A model generated the notes under the pieces. That model was not told the origin of the DNA and ran no database searches. It saw only the letters and a program-made list of their open reading frames with translations. DNA of 64,000 nucleotides from Acanthosepion pharaonis. Taxonomy: Eukaryota; Mollusca; Cephalopoda; Sepiida; Sepiidae. Of this stretch, positions 48,516 through 59,800 are shown in pieces. The stretch covers positions 3,208,501-3,272,500 of the forward strand of contig CAHIKZ030001202.1 of NCBI GenBank assembly GCA_903632075.3, given 5' to 3'. Within the stretch, counting starts at the first letter, position 1, and each line of letters starts with the position of its first letter. Made by a program: the position numbers and the translations under genes.

Positions 48516-49978
48516 AAAATATAATCAAGTTAATGTAGAAGGTGTAGTTGAATAATAAAATGGCAGTTTGTTATTGAACATTTTTCTTTAGGGGTAGTAT
48601 TTTACTCAGCCGCCATTTGACTCAATATAACGATATATTGACAAAAAATATGATTAATACTGCTGTATATCTCATTTATTTATAGTTTGCAGTATAGCCC
48701 AAGTTCCTCTGAAAATTTCGTTTGGATGTCATACAAGCATGTTTTGTAATATAATCGATATTGTAGATGATATAGCTGAAGAAATATGATGACTTCATTG
48801 AATCTTGAATGAAAAACTAGACAGAGAAAAAATATTTGAACATGCAAAACCATCGGAATGTTCACCTATGACACTGTAAAATTAGCAGGTCATGCATGGA
48901 AATAATTACTTTAATGGTACACTTTTCATAGTCGAAAGCTCAGAAGTGAACAAAAAAAAGAAATTTTATGCAGAGATGATGATAGAAATGTGACGTGAAC
49001 TGAAAAAAATATAAAGCGAGACAAATAAGAACTGACATCAAGTCAAAAATTAAATAAGTGAAATGAAATAAAATGTCTCAAGACGAATATGACTTTTAAA
49101 AAAGAAGGAAACACGCGCAGATTCTCGTGAGGAACTGAACACAAAAAGTAGAAACAATAAACATAAGAAAAAACAGTCAAATTCAGTGCAATAGATCTCA
49201 GGAGAACCGGACGTAGGCTGGCTTAAACAAATAAACTGATATTAACCATTATGCACACCAAAGAATGTTTTATAATATTAACAATAATCAAATATTAGAC
49301 TGAGTTATAAGACATCTTTTCGGGAAGCAATAAGGAGTGTACCTTCCTAACTAACCGTTCTGTACAATCAGGAAAATAGGTTTCCTCTGACGATGCCCAA
49401 CGCAAAATGATGTGCTTCAAAGTAGACATGTAATTTGGGCTTTACCGTGGGATCGTCGGGTATTAATCATTCAGAGTTCTTTAAACGCAATGTTATACGT
49501 TCAAAAGCTTCAACTTGTTTCTAAAAGTTTAACCGAAAAAATCCTGGCGCTCATCAATAGAGAAATGGTGGTTCCCAATTTTAAAATCGGTCCAAATTAT
49601 TGGAACAACCTAAAACAAAACTTATCTTAGCCGATTCGTTTCGTCCTCTGTAGCAAATATTTATATACAAGAGCAAAAATGTTATCGGTTTAAAAAAAAA
49701 TAAGTGTAGGACCTCTCATAAATATTCATCAAGTCAGCTAAAATCTCTGGAGAACACGAAGTGATACAATTCAATGTAAGTACTATTTTTGAAATTATTT
49801 TTTATGCAAATTATTATTTTAATTATTTTACTTTGTGGGTGCTATATATTTTGAATAACATAGGTTTTGGATTTAACCGTTTTCTTTTAATTTTTTAACT
49901 TCTTTTGTAGTCATGTATTTTGACTTGAAGATAAGGGAAAAAAGTCCAGGGCGTATATTTATATTCTGGTAAGTTTCG
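48516..49978. other. AT-rich unassigned sequence
   Basis: No recognised gene or repeat. 'ctctgacgatgcccaacgca' at 49383 is a weak hairpin-motif echo. Confidence 0.45.
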
Positions 49979-50371
49979 ATGCCGCCACTCACGAGTATTT
50001 TCCTTCTAATCAAGTTACTTTCTCTTTTAATAAGTGCGGCATTATTAGTCGTTGAATTTATTCCTATTTATAATGCCTTTTTTCATAAATACTTTTTCTT
50101 AATTTCTGAAAGTTTCCTCGGTATATTTCGAGGAAGAGTTCTTGTAATTTATTTTATATATACGTGCTTCAAAATTATTATTATTATGTGTATTTTTGGG
50201 GTGCTGATCATATCCATAATAATTTGGGATGTGGTTATAATTATTTTAAGATTGTTACGTGTATTGGATGATACTGAATTAATCCCTGATATTATATATC
50301 TTTTTTTATCTATTTTATTGTTGTTAACGTTATCTTTTTGCGGTCGTATATTTTGTATGTCTTTCTCTTAG
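49979..50371 (+). CDS. hypothetical hydrophobic protein, 130 aa
   Basis: An open frame of 130 codons with an ATG start and about four strongly hydrophobic stretches (residues about 4-28, 58-80, 82-97 and 106-122), resembling membrane segments. The composition is dominated by Ile, Leu and Phe, as expected from T-rich DNA, so an apparent membrane protein can arise by chance. No domain or homologue is recognised, no splice or polyadenylation context can be defended, and it lies 200 bp before a minisatellite. Listed only as the most gene-like unassigned frame; a chance frame is the simpler reading. Confidence 0.15.
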   Translation: MPPLTSIFLLIKLLSLLISAALLVVEFIPIYNAFFHKYFFLISESFLGIFRGRVLVIYFIYTCFKIIIIMCIFGVLIISIIIWDVVIIILRLLRVLDDTELIPDIIYLFLSILLLLTLSFCGRIFCMSFS

Positions 50372-50586
50372 GATTGTGGATGAAATAATAAGATATTGGA
50401 GCTTTTTGAAAGTATTTTCTATGTTATTTTTTCGTTTGGGTAAGTATTGTGGGCTGTAGATTCTTAATGCTCTTAAATAGAATCCAATAATTATCCCCGA
50501 TTTGATCTTGTTACAATGGTGAGAATAAAAATTGACCAGGTAGTTTTTCTGTAAAAATCAGTCTGATGTTCCTTATTATCTATGTG

Positions 50587-51645
50587 CAATATTCCTTCAA
50601 TGAAGGAATATTGTTGTTACTCGGATTAAAATATTCCTTCAATGAAGGAATATTGTTGTTACTCGGATTAAAATATTCCTTCAATGAAGGAATATTGTTG
50701 TTACTCGGATTAAAATATTCCTTCAATGAAGGAATATTGTTGTTACTCAGAAAAAATTTCTTCTAATGAAGGAATATTGTTGTTACTCATTAAAATATTC
50801 CTTCAATGAAGGAATACTTACTCGGATTAAAATATTCCTTCAATGAAGGAATATTGTTGTTACTCGGATTAAAATATTCCTTCAATGAAGGAATATTATT
50901 TGTTACTCAGATTAAATATTCTTCAATGAAAATATTATTTATTACGATTAAAATATTCCTTCAATGAAGAATATTGTTGTTACTCGGATTAAAATATTCC
51001 TTCAATGAAGGAATATTGTTGTTACTCGGATTAAAATATTCCTTCAATGAAGGAATATTGTTGTTACTCGGATTAAAATATTCCTTCAATGAAGGAATAT
51101 TGTTGTTAAGATTAAAATATTCCTTCAATGAAGGAATATTATTTTGTTACTGGATAAAATATTCCTTCAATGAAGGAATATTGTTGTTACTCAGATTAAA
51201 ATATTCCTTCAATGAAGGAATATTGTTGTTACTCAGATTAAAATATTCCTTCAATGAAGGAATATTGTTGTTACTCAGATTAAAATATTCCTTCAATGAA
51301 GGAATATTATTTATACTCAGATTAAAATATTCCTTCAATGAAGGAATATTGTTGTTACTCGGATTAAAATATTCCTTCAATGAAGGAATATTGTTGTTAC
51401 TCAATTAAAAATTCCTTCAATGAAGGAATATTGTTAATACTCAGATTAAAAAATATTCCTTCAATGAAGGAATATTGTTATTACTCGAATTAAAATATTC
51501 CTTCAATGAAGGAATATTGGATTAAAATATTAGATTAAAAATTCTTCAAGATTAAAATATTCCTTCAATGAAATATTATTTGATACTCAGATTAAAATAT
51601 TCCTTCAATATATCAATGAAGGAATATTGTTACTCAAATTAAAAG
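50587..51645. repeat. 42-bp palindromic minisatellite, about 25 units
   Basis: Each unit has a perfect palindrome ATATTCCTTC-AAT-GAAGGAATAT (10-bp stem, 3-nt loop), then a linker 'tgttgttactcggattaaa'. Because 42 is a multiple of 3, frames stay open for long runs on both strands (14-residue repeat 'KYSFNEGILLLLGL' on plus), but indels break them, so it is not coding. The palindrome is retained in most units while linkers vary (36-48 bp units). Some units near 50920 and 51530 are degenerate. Confidence 0.95.
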
Positions 51646-53655
51646 GTAAAGTTTGTTGTGGGTTACATATGACAATCTCTCGAAAACCTCTAGTTTTATC
51701 TCATCCGACTATAAAACCTTTTGCCAAAACGTTTCTTGCTTATTAATATGAGCTTTATGTCTTGTGGATATATTAGTAGATAATCATATATATATATATA
51801 TATGAAATAAGAAGAATTTTGTGGAAACATTTTTGACAGAACCAGTTAACAGAAATTTGAAAAAGCGACAAGACAATATGCCACTGAGAGGAGACCAAAT
51901 TTCTGTTTATAAAAATTGTTATCGAAAGTGAAAAAACATTGATTAGGGATTAAATGGTATATTTTTATGATTCTATGTATAGGAATAGGTAATTTTGTTT
52001 TTTGTTTTAATTAGGTGTGTTTTTAGTAAATATAGACATTTCTTTGTGTATAAAAATTTTATGTCTAAAACTAGTCATATATTTGTTTTTGATGTGTATG
52101 CTTCTAAATTTATTTAAAAGACCACCAGAGTTATTTATTTTTTTGTGTGTGAATGTGAGGAAATAATTGCACAAAGAAGTCTGGTTACGATTCTGGTTTG
52201 TGTGCCGGATATAATGGCTCTAATTAGTTATGTAGTTTTGGTAATCTGTAATATGTGGTTGTTTCTGGATGGAGTTCGATGTGTTTTACCCAGGATCTGT
52301 CTCAATTGTTTAGCAATGTTTGTGTCTCTTTTATAACCTAGTGTTCCTTCATTTTCCGTACATATTATCATAATCGAGGACCAATATTTAACTACTGATT
52401 TAAGTATATACTCGACTAATAATTAACTATAAATTAACCCAATCAGTATTTATCTATAGTCACGTATGAATCCGATCAGTATTTTGCTACAGGCTCAAGT
52501 ATAAACTCAACCAATATTCTTGATATTAAGTTACCCAACAGATGCTAATATACTGTAAAATCCAATAATCTGACCAAAAAGTAGTGACGCCTGCAGGCAT
52601 CGTAGTTAAAATACTGATCTTAATTTTACGTTGATTCCTTGGGGAAAATCACTGCACACAATATTAATAGCGTTGTCATAAATAGTTAGGATGATGCCGT
52701 TCTTATCTTCATTTCGTTAACCCAAAGCAGACGTTATATTTTTACCCCTCAGTTACCTCCCTTTTTTAACTTACACGCGGATTTCTAAAAAAAAAAAAAA
52801 ATATTGAACATTGTTTAATGAATATGTTCCGCTGGTAATGCATTTTGGAAATAAAAATGAGCGACTCATAGTCGGAATCATCTTACGTGACAGGGAGATC
52901 AGTACGTGGATTCCAATAGCAGACTTGAGTGAAGGATATGATCCAGACCATAAAGAAGGACATAGATGCGCTGACCATGTCTCTTGTCTCAAAGACAACA
53001 GGTGAACTATTAGAGGAACATAGTGTACACCAAAACAATGCGACCCCCCACCAAAAAAACAAACAAACTAGAAGCCTCTCAAAGATAAGATGATTCAACG
53101 ATCTAACCCTGTGTCTTTTCTCTACATGGCCCAGTATGGCCAGAGATAGGAAGTGGGGGTGATCAACCAGGGAGTGGTTCCTCCAGTAGGAGTGAGAAGT
53201 CCCTGGATTTCGATTGAGCCTTGAATTTAGACTTCAGTCTGATTTTTCTAGTCTTCTTTTATATGTGTCTAGACATTTCAGTACTTCGGCGATCATGGCT
53301 CTCCACGACTTCTTAACATTTCTTGTTATAAGTAATTTTAAATCATTACTATCGTCTCTATCTCGGTTCTGCCATCCATTTATATAAAGGTTTTCCTAGA
53401 AGCATTTGTATAAAAAAAACAACACATGAAGTTTCATTTAGTTGGTAAGACGCTTAATATTAAAAGCGACAAGTGGCGCAAGTTCAATGGTGGTCATTTT
53501 GCTTATCTTTCTTAAGTAGCCATTTGTTCAAGAAATGTAGAGGTTACAATCTGAATTTTATCATCCAATCACCATAGTTAATTAGTTTTTCAATTGTGCA
53601 ACTTCATTATGTCATCAATTCTGTCCTTCATATTTTTAATATTTTCATTATAAAC
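51646..53655. other. AT-rich unassigned sequence
   Basis: Short TA run at 51787-51803. Open frames at 52145-52336 and 52811-53005 have no recognised domain. The 52805-53135 stretch is less AT-rich and may be an old element. Confidence 0.45.
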
Positions 53656-53660
53656 ATATA

Positions 53661-54970
53661 CACTGATGCGCAAAAGTAAGTGAACCCCTAAGGTAATATC
53701 AACAAAAATGGTCTATTTTTCTGATAATCTTATTTTCTTATCAAGCTGGAATGAAAATATTAATTAAAAATTGAAACTTAAGATGTGTAAAAGTGAGGGA
53801 ATTTTTACATTTAATATTTGTTGACTTCTCCTTTTGAGGTCACGGCCTCGTCTAATATTTTTATATCTGTTTTAATGAGTGTCTCACAGTAGGTAGCGTC
53901 AGTGTTTGACCATTTCTCTTTGCAAAACTCCCAAAATGTTTTTATATTACCTGGGATTCTTGCATGCACAACCTTCTTTAATTTGAAACATTTTTTTTTC
54001 AATTGGAATTAGATCAGGTCTTTGACTAGAATTTTCCAAGACTTGAAATTTCGTTATTCGAACCAGTTCTTTTGCGGATTTGCGTTGATGATTCGGATCA
54101 TTGTCCTGTTGGAAGATTCATCCCCGATTTAAACCCAACTTCCGAATCGAGTGCAAGACACTTTCGTGCAAAAAGTCTTGGTCTCTTTCAGGGTCACCAA
54201 AGCGTACTATTTTGCCTGTTGCAGCATAATGCTGCCGCCATAATTAACTGTTGGAACCAAATTGTTTTCAAAAGACGTATTACCTCAGTCAGACACATAC
54301 AGCCTGTCATTCCTCCCCAAAAGCTATAGTTTGATCTCACCCAACCTTTGAGAACTTCAGGGAGATCCCTGCGGGATTCCCCTGGGTTTGACGAACTAGA
54401 TGTCTACTTGCTCTAGCAGTTATTTCTCGCGGACGAGCACTTATTGATTGTGATACCTTCATAACAAAGAACTTCCTTTTATAAGTAAGTTGTCGGGCGG
54501 TTGGGATGTCCACTCGAAATGGGTTTTTATAGTTTTTATAGCCTTCTCTATCGTTATAGGCTTCAACTATCTTAAAGCTTCAGGATTTTAAAATCTTGGC
54601 ATATTTTTTTTTTAATTCAATCTCTAACAGCAACTTTTTGCCCACAAAATATTGTTTGACTGCAGTATACAGAACTTACCAAAAAAAGGAAAACGTGTCA
54701 TTTGGATTTTACAGGTGCAGAAAAAATATTTACAGCGGCTAGCTTGTAAAACAAATATACGGAGAGTAAATGGAAGGGTGAAATTATTTTGCTCATCTTA
54801 ATTTTTAATTGATATTTTTTATTCCAGCTTGATAAACAATTTTGAAAATGGTTGCAATTTGTTTTTCTTAATGAATATATATATTGATTAAGATTTGTTG
54901 ATTATCTGGAAACGAGAACCAATTTATTTTAATATTATCTTAGGTTTTCACTTAATTTTGTGCAGCACTG
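53661..54970 (-). mobile_element. Tc1/mariner DNA transposon, 1310 bp, both ends present
   Basis: Terminal inverted repeats 'cactgatgcgcaaaagtaag' (left) and 'cttaattttgtgcagcactg' (right) are imperfect complements, about 28 bp long, each flanked by TA, the expected target-site duplication. The single degenerate transposase frame is on minus. The length is normal for the superfamily. Confidence 0.88.
53811..54520 (-). pseudogene. Tc1-type transposase, inactivated
   Basis: Minus-strand pieces in order: 'MTGCMCLTEVIRLLKTIWFQ' region (about 54290), 'NDPNHQRKSAKELVR' (the second-Asp box, about 54110), 'ENSSQRPDLIPIE' (the S-x-D-L-x-P-I-E box carrying the last catalytic Glu, about 54030), 'KVVHARIPGNIKTFWEFCKE' and 'AVTSKGEVNKY' at the end (stop at 53811). 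Stops and frameshifts lie between the blocks. The transposase cuts and rejoins the element ends. The N-terminal helix-turn-helix region is hard to follow. Inactive. Confidence 0.85.
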
Positions 54971-55009
54971 TATATACGAGAGGGCGCGTTAACCAATCTG
55001 TCATATACA

Positions 55010-55097
55010 TACATACACACACACAAGAACATACGTACGCACACACACAAGAACATACATACACGTACGTGCGCACACACACACACACAACAAACAG

Positions 55098-55167
<70 letters not shown>
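55010..55167. repeat. (CA)n-rich and (TA)n microsatellite
   Basis: Interrupted CA tracts with 'agaacatacgtacgcacac' repeats, then about 48 bp of TA (55119-55167). Confidence 0.95.
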
Positions 55168-55169
<2 letters not shown>

Positions 55170-55261
55170 CCAAGTATAGGATTGGTGTGGGCGGAATAAA
55201 ATTCCAATAACGAAAAATACTATTCATAAAAAGTGTTCCATACAGAATCAGTAAACACTAT

Positions 55262-55377
55262 TAAACAAAAATTATAACATAAACATGTCATAAAATTACT
55301 ACAAAAAGAAGACACGAGAAGTGTTGAAACAAAATGGCTATTGTTGCAGTGATTTTTTATAACATGTTTATGTTATA

Positions 55378-55443
<66 letters not shown>
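55262..55443. mobile_element. small palindromic element ending in (TA)n
   Basis: 'aaattataacataaacatg' (about 55269) is mirrored by 'catgtttatgttataattt' (to 55381). A (TA)n tract of about 60 bp (55384-55443) begins exactly at the outer edge of the right arm. Confidence 0.75.
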
Positions 55444-55447
<4 letters not shown>

Positions 55448-55739
55448 GTTGCCATATATCAAAATAGTGACAACAAAGCCAGTGTAAAGCCGTGAATGCC
55501 GTCAGGCAGTGGAAGTCTGTAAGAAATGAGATTTAAGGCAAGCAATAATGATTTAAGATGCAATAAAGTGACGATATCAGATATAGAGCATTAATAACAT
55601 TAATACAATTAAAATTTATCACTTAGCGGATAGATGTTATATTCAGCGCCGTGACTTCAGGGTTTCATAGATTAACGTGTTTTAATTGTTCAATTAGGTC
55701 ATCAGGAGATTTAATTAATGAAACTTCGTGGCTAGTGAA
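55444..55739. other. unassigned sequence
   Basis: 'gacgatatcagatatagagc' at about 55571 matches the flank of the 'ggcgacag' family. Otherwise nothing. Confidence 0.4.
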
Positions 55740-55943
55740 CGGAACAATTAAAAGTATCCACTGAGGTCAACACCGAGAGGCGAGGCCTGTTTCCTACTTG
55801 AACAAGATGCTTGGACAGGAAGATTGCGCTCAAGCATGAAACAGACTGTCGTCTCTCGGTGTTAAGCTCAGTGTCCTCTTTTATATTTACATCAGTTCTA
55901 TCCCTGATATTGAGGACTTTTACTCATAATTATTGCATATTTT

Positions 55944-55994
<51 letters not shown>
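55740..55994. mobile_element. palindromic repeat of the 'ggcgacag' family, copy 3, with (TA)n
   Basis: 'gaggtcaacaccgagaggcg' is mirrored by 'gtctctcggtgttaagctca', with inner blocks 'ggcctgtttcctacttg' and 'caagcatgaaacagact'. The flank 'tctatccctgatattgagg' matches copies 1 and 2. It is followed by (TA)n at 55949-55994. Confidence 0.8.
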
Positions 55995-55999
<5 letters not shown>

Positions 56000-56276
56000 T
56001 GGCTAGATATCCGATTGCTTCAAAGCGGGATCGAAACACGTCTGATTTGCCATCAGTTGGAATTTTACCCCTAAGTTATTAGCATCCGGTAGAAGAAGTT
56101 GATTGTTAGCGTATTTATTTTAAACACACCAGCGAACAAGAGCACTTAATTCTTTAGAAGAGACTTGCATTACAAATGTGCGCTTTCTCACCAAAGTTCT
56201 CAACCGAATTAATTTTATGGACTCTCTCTCTCTCTGTCTCTCTCTCTGTCTCTCTCTTCATATATAATAATAATAA
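55995..56276. other. unassigned with (TC)n
   Basis: Possible tRNA-like remnant near 56000-56095; (TC)n at 56224-56258; (TAA)n at 56264-56278. Confidence 0.4.
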
Positions 56277-56464
56277 TAATCGACTCTCCCGTCGAGATTC
56301 GACGTATGGGGTCAAGCAGATCAGTTTCCAGAAACCGACATCCGACACCGGCTTTGTGAGATTTGATTATAGTGGTGAAGGCCTCGTGCAGGACCATCCG
56401 CACTTTTTGAAGGGACGAATACAGAGACCTGGTAAAACCGAATGCCACAAGGTTCCCAAACGAC
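56277..56464 (-). mobile_element. composite-family SINE 3' part, minus strand
   Basis: 'cgactctcccgtcgagattc', 'gtatggggtcaagcagatca', 'tgattatagtggtgaaggcc', 'gaatacagagacctgg' match 38333-38520. It is truncated where the next, oppositely oriented copy begins. Confidence 0.85.
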
Positions 56465-56850
56465 CGTCCGATAGCGGCTCAGAATGAGGAATCTGAGAGA
56501 CGAGTTCGAATACCACTCGAATCCATTACATTAACTTACGTGCTAATATCCTTAGGAAATGTATTAATCCTCTTTTTCTCCGTTCAGCTATGGATAAATA
56601 GCAGGACAGATTGGGTTCTATAGCTTTGGATGGCAAATGGTCTAGGAGAAAGACAACTCTGAATTCAAAACTTGCGGAGAGTCTTTTAGGGAACTTTGTA
56701 GCACGTAGTGCACCAGGTCTCTGTATTCGGCCCTTCAGATAGCGTGGTTGGTTCTGCACAAAGCCTTCGCCACTATAATCAAATCATATGTGTTGGTGTC
56801 TATCTGTCGATTCCTAGGAACTGATCTGCTTGACTCTCATGCCTTTATCG
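56465..56850 (+). mobile_element. composite-family SINE, plus strand, nearly complete without 5S head
   Basis: tRNA-like head ('gatagcggctcagaatgagg', B box 'gagttcgaataccac'), body ('cattaacttacgtgctaata', 'gctatggataaatagcagg', 'tggtctaggagaaagac') and 3' end ('ccaggtctctgtattcggcc', 'gaactgatctgcttgactc'). With the preceding minus copy it forms an inverted pair able to fold over about 190 bp. Confidence 0.85.
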
Positions 56851-56924
56851 ATTTGCCTATTTGGCCACGAAGGAGTGTTCGGTTAGCAAGGTCGAATTTA
56901 CTGTATTTAAACTTCAATCTTCCA

Positions 56925-57045
56925 TGAATCTCTCATGTACATTCATGTCTGCTCATGGCGTATCAAATGTAAACAAATGAAGTCCATTTCATAATGTGTG
57001 ACGTCATTTGTTTACATTTTGTTGAATGTACGTAAATCATGGAAG
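56925..57045. mobile_element. palindromic element, arms about 45 bp
   Basis: 'cttccatgaatctctcatg', 'tgtacattca' and 'aatgtaaacaaatga' are mirrored by 'tcatttgtttacatttt', 'tgaatgtacg' and 'taaatcatggaag'. Confidence 0.75.
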
Positions 57046-57069
57046 ATAGTTATCTAACAGAATAAACCT

Positions 57070-57150
57070 ATAACTGAAAATCGTTAAAGGCACGTCAAGC
57101 TAAATGACGGTTTCGTATAAGATACAGGTTCGAATCCTGTCGGAGGACGG
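57070..57150 (+). pseudogene. tRNA-Ser-like relic
   Basis: A perfect T arm, ACAGG-TTCGAAT-CCTGT, is followed by 'cggagga', as in a tRNA 3' acceptor strand. Upstream, 'cgttaaaggc' fits the D-arm/A-box, and CGTCA/TGACG encloses a 7-nt loop containing GCT, with a variable-arm-like 'gtttcgtataagatac' as in class II tRNAs. The 5' acceptor strand is not found and U33 is not conserved, so it is not a working tRNA. It may be a tRNA pseudogene or a SINE head. Confidence 0.5.
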
Positions 57151-57304
57151 ATATTTTCTGTGAAAATTTCTCGGACACTCGGACCGTTAAATGTTGTTTA
57201 ATACTGTTTATTATAAACAGAACATTTACTTAAATATTTGTATCTATAAAAAGAATGTTAAACATGAAAATGTCTTAAAATAATTGTCGGACTTTGTCTA
57301 TTTC

Positions 57305-57307
<3 letters not shown>

Positions 57308-57368
<61 letters not shown>
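57308..57368. repeat. (TA)n(TG)n microsatellite
   Basis: About 32 bp of TA followed by about 28 bp of TG. Confidence 0.95.
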
Positions 57369-57369
<1 letters not shown>

Positions 57370-57859
57370 TATCTCGGTCATCTGAAATAGTTAGATACCC
57401 CAGAAACACTGGAATTCAGAATAGGGTAATCTTCTTCAAAGTTTTCAGCGTTCTTGCCTTATTCAAAAATGAGTATCCCAGATAATACGGTGGGTTTTCA
57501 AGGAAGACAAATTAACAGCTGTGTTCTGGTGTTCTGAAAATAAACATTTTTACACATAACGGTATTTTGTTATTTACTTCCAACATTTATTGAGATATTT
57601 ATAAATAAAATAATTATTTAAAAAAGCCACTTTGTCCTTTGAAAGTTTTGAACTCCCTTTGCATTTAGATCATAGTTTTGATGAAAATATAATCGTATTA
57701 TGAACCTGTTGTGGATTAGTTTTCACAGTGGAGGCTTGTATTTCAATAAGTCGTCATAAATTAGGTTCGACGTACAAAACGTTAGGAACTTGGAAAATAA
57801 GAGTTAATCACGCAGCAATCTAGTTGTGATGGTTGGTACTTCAATGTCCGATATCGTCT
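57369..57859. other. unassigned sequence
   Basis: Nothing recognised. Confidence 0.4.
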
Positions 57860-58770
57860 GACGCGCTCAACACCATTTGGTATTTATCATTTCACCCACG
57901 GGAAACGAATATGGCACAAGGCCGGTTTTATTGTGGGTTTCTCCTCCGTAGGCTCGGCCAAAAAAAACCTTTGAAGCCAATTAGACGGGTTCAGGCCCTG
58001 TCTACCTCCCGGACAAAAAAAGCCTCGTCAGGTTCCTCTCTGCTAATGCAGAGAGTTCGACGTGCGCCGTTGAGACCGCTCAACACCATTTGGTATTTAT
58101 CATTTCACCCACGAAAAACAAATATGGTTCAAAGGCCGGTTTTTTGTGGGTTTCTCTAGCCCGTAGGCTCGGCCCCGACCTTTTGAAGCCGATTAGACGG
58201 GTTCAGGCCTATCTACCTCCCGGACGAAACCTTGCCCTTCGTAAAGCCTCGTCCGGGTTCCTCTCCGCTAACACAGAGAGTTCGACAGGAGGCGTGCGCA
58301 GTCAGAGACCGCGAGACGCCATTCGGTATTATCTTTTCACCCACGGAAAACAAATATGGCACAAAGGCCGGTTTTTATGTGGGTTTCCCCGAGCCCGTAG
58401 GCTCGGCCAAGCCGATTAGACGGGTTCAGGCCCTATCTACCTCCCGGACGAAACCTTGCCCTTCGCTAAAGCCTCGTCCGGGAGTTCGACAGGAGGCGTG
58501 CGCAGTCAGAGACCGCGAGACGCCATTCAGTATTATCTTTTCACCCACGGAAAAAATATGGCACAAAGGCCGGTTTTATGTGGGTTTCCCCGAGCCCGTA
58601 GGCTCGGCCAAAAAATAACCTTTTGAAGCCGATTAAACGGGTTTCAGGGTATCTACCTCCCCGGACGAAACCTTGCCCTTCGGCAAAGCCTCGTCCGGGT
58701 TCCTCTGCTAACGCAGAGAGTTCGACAGGAGGCGTGCGCAGTCAAAGACCGCGAGACGCCATTTAGCCGA
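57860..58770 (+). repeat. hairpin satellite family B, about 4 units
   Basis: Units begin near 57866, 58079, 58313 and 58519 (about 205-235 bp). Block order matches family A: 'atggcacaaaggccgg', 'atgtgggttt', 'ccgagcccgtaggctcgg' (7-bp stem, loop CGTA), 'gaagccgattagacgggttc', 'cccggacgaaaccttgccct', 'tcggcaaagcctcgtccggg' (stem CCCGGACGA/TCGTCCGGG, inner TGCC/GGCA in the last unit) and 'ctctgctaacgcagag' (6-bp stem; 8-bp CTCTCTGC/GCAGAGAG in unit 1). Stem sequences differ from family A but stay complementary. Same strand as A, opposite to C. Not coding. Confidence 0.85.
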
Positions 58771-59364
58771 ACTGGTGACTGCTACTACTACTTATTACTT
58801 ATTATCTGTGGGAGAGTCCATTACAATAGAATAGGTAATATGGCATGACAGAACCAGAGGGGAAAACATCAAAGTTGTCTCTCCCCAACTAATGTTGCGA
58901 AAAAAAATAAATAAATAAACAACGCATCCCGTAGGGAAAATGATAACCACTGTATTTTTTTTTTTTAATAAAATGGAGTTTTTGATAAATTCCTCAATTG
59001 TCACGTGTCACTCAAGATAGAGGTTTTCACATGTTCAAAATCCAAAATAAAATTTCTTCGAACTAGGTCACATTTGAAGGTGCGTTTTTCTAGCATGGCA
59101 ACATGCCCTTACAGGAGCCTAGAAACAACGGCACTTGACTGGTAAACCCTTCTGTTAACTTCTTTCTCCCTTACCGCTTATATTGCTCTATTGATCGATA
59201 GATCATTTAGAGATATGTGTCATTGGTTGTATAATTTAATGCCATTTCCAGCGCATTTAGGTCTTTAAATCTACAGATATAGTTTTATGCATTCTCTGTG
59301 TGGATTTGAACTGCAACACTTTAATAAGCATTTGTCATCGTCATTAGATCAGTTCAAGTTTCGG
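58771..59364. other. unassigned sequence
   Basis: Nothing recognised. 'gtcactcaagatagaggttt' at 59007 recurs weakly at 59880 and 60072. Confidence 0.4.
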
Positions 59365-59660
59365 CTTACGCCCATATCACGTTGAAACAATAGTTGTCGT
59401 ACGATCGTAGAAGTTAAGCAACGTCGATCCTGTTCAACACCTAGATGCCTGACCAGTTGTGAATACCAGGTGCTGTAAGCTTGCGTGGGCGTTTAGGGTA
59501 ATCATTAACGGTAAAGAATTGGACATCGATGAGCTGATTTCATATTTCAGTGGGGTTCGTTATATTCACTTTTCGCGTAAATACCATTGGGGACGTTGTG
59601 AATCCAACTCTTCTTCCCCCCAGCTATGGATTAATTAGTAGGATTTCTATTAGAAAATGA
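59365..59660 (+). mobile_element. composite 5S-tRNA SINE, plus strand
   Basis: 5S-like head: 'cgatcgtagaagttaagcaa', 'cgtcgatcctgttcaacacc', 'tagatgcctgacc', 'gaataccaggtgctgtaagc', following the 3' two-thirds of animal 5S rRNA including the internal promoter. A degraded tRNA-like part ('agggtaatcattaacggta', 'ggggttcgttatattc') follows, then body ('aactcttcttccccccagct', 'atggattaattagtagg'). Confidence 0.8.
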
Positions 59661-59800
59661 CTGTTATCTCCTAAAAAACTTTTACATTCTAAAAAATATT
59701 TTCTGGTTGTAAATAACCTACAAAAAGGGTCGATAAGCTGTGAAATAACAAAACAAAATCAGCACATTTTGTTCGAATAAAATTATTTCAAAGGGCTACA
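59661..59800. other. unassigned sequence
   Basis: Nothing recognised. Confidence 0.3.

Noticed and set aside
50974..51408. 144-residue repeat protein
   Set aside because: The frame is open only because the unit is 42 bp. The opposite strand is equally open, and indels in neighbouring units break it.
50587..51645. Possible CRISPR array from the palindromic repeats
   Set aside because: The DNA is clearly eukaryotic, linkers are near-identical instead of unique spacers, and no cas-like gene is present. It is a minisatellite.
59365..59490. Functional 5S rRNA gene
   Set aside because: It aligns to only part of 5S, has many substitutions, lacks the 5' third and a terminator context, and continues into a SINE body.
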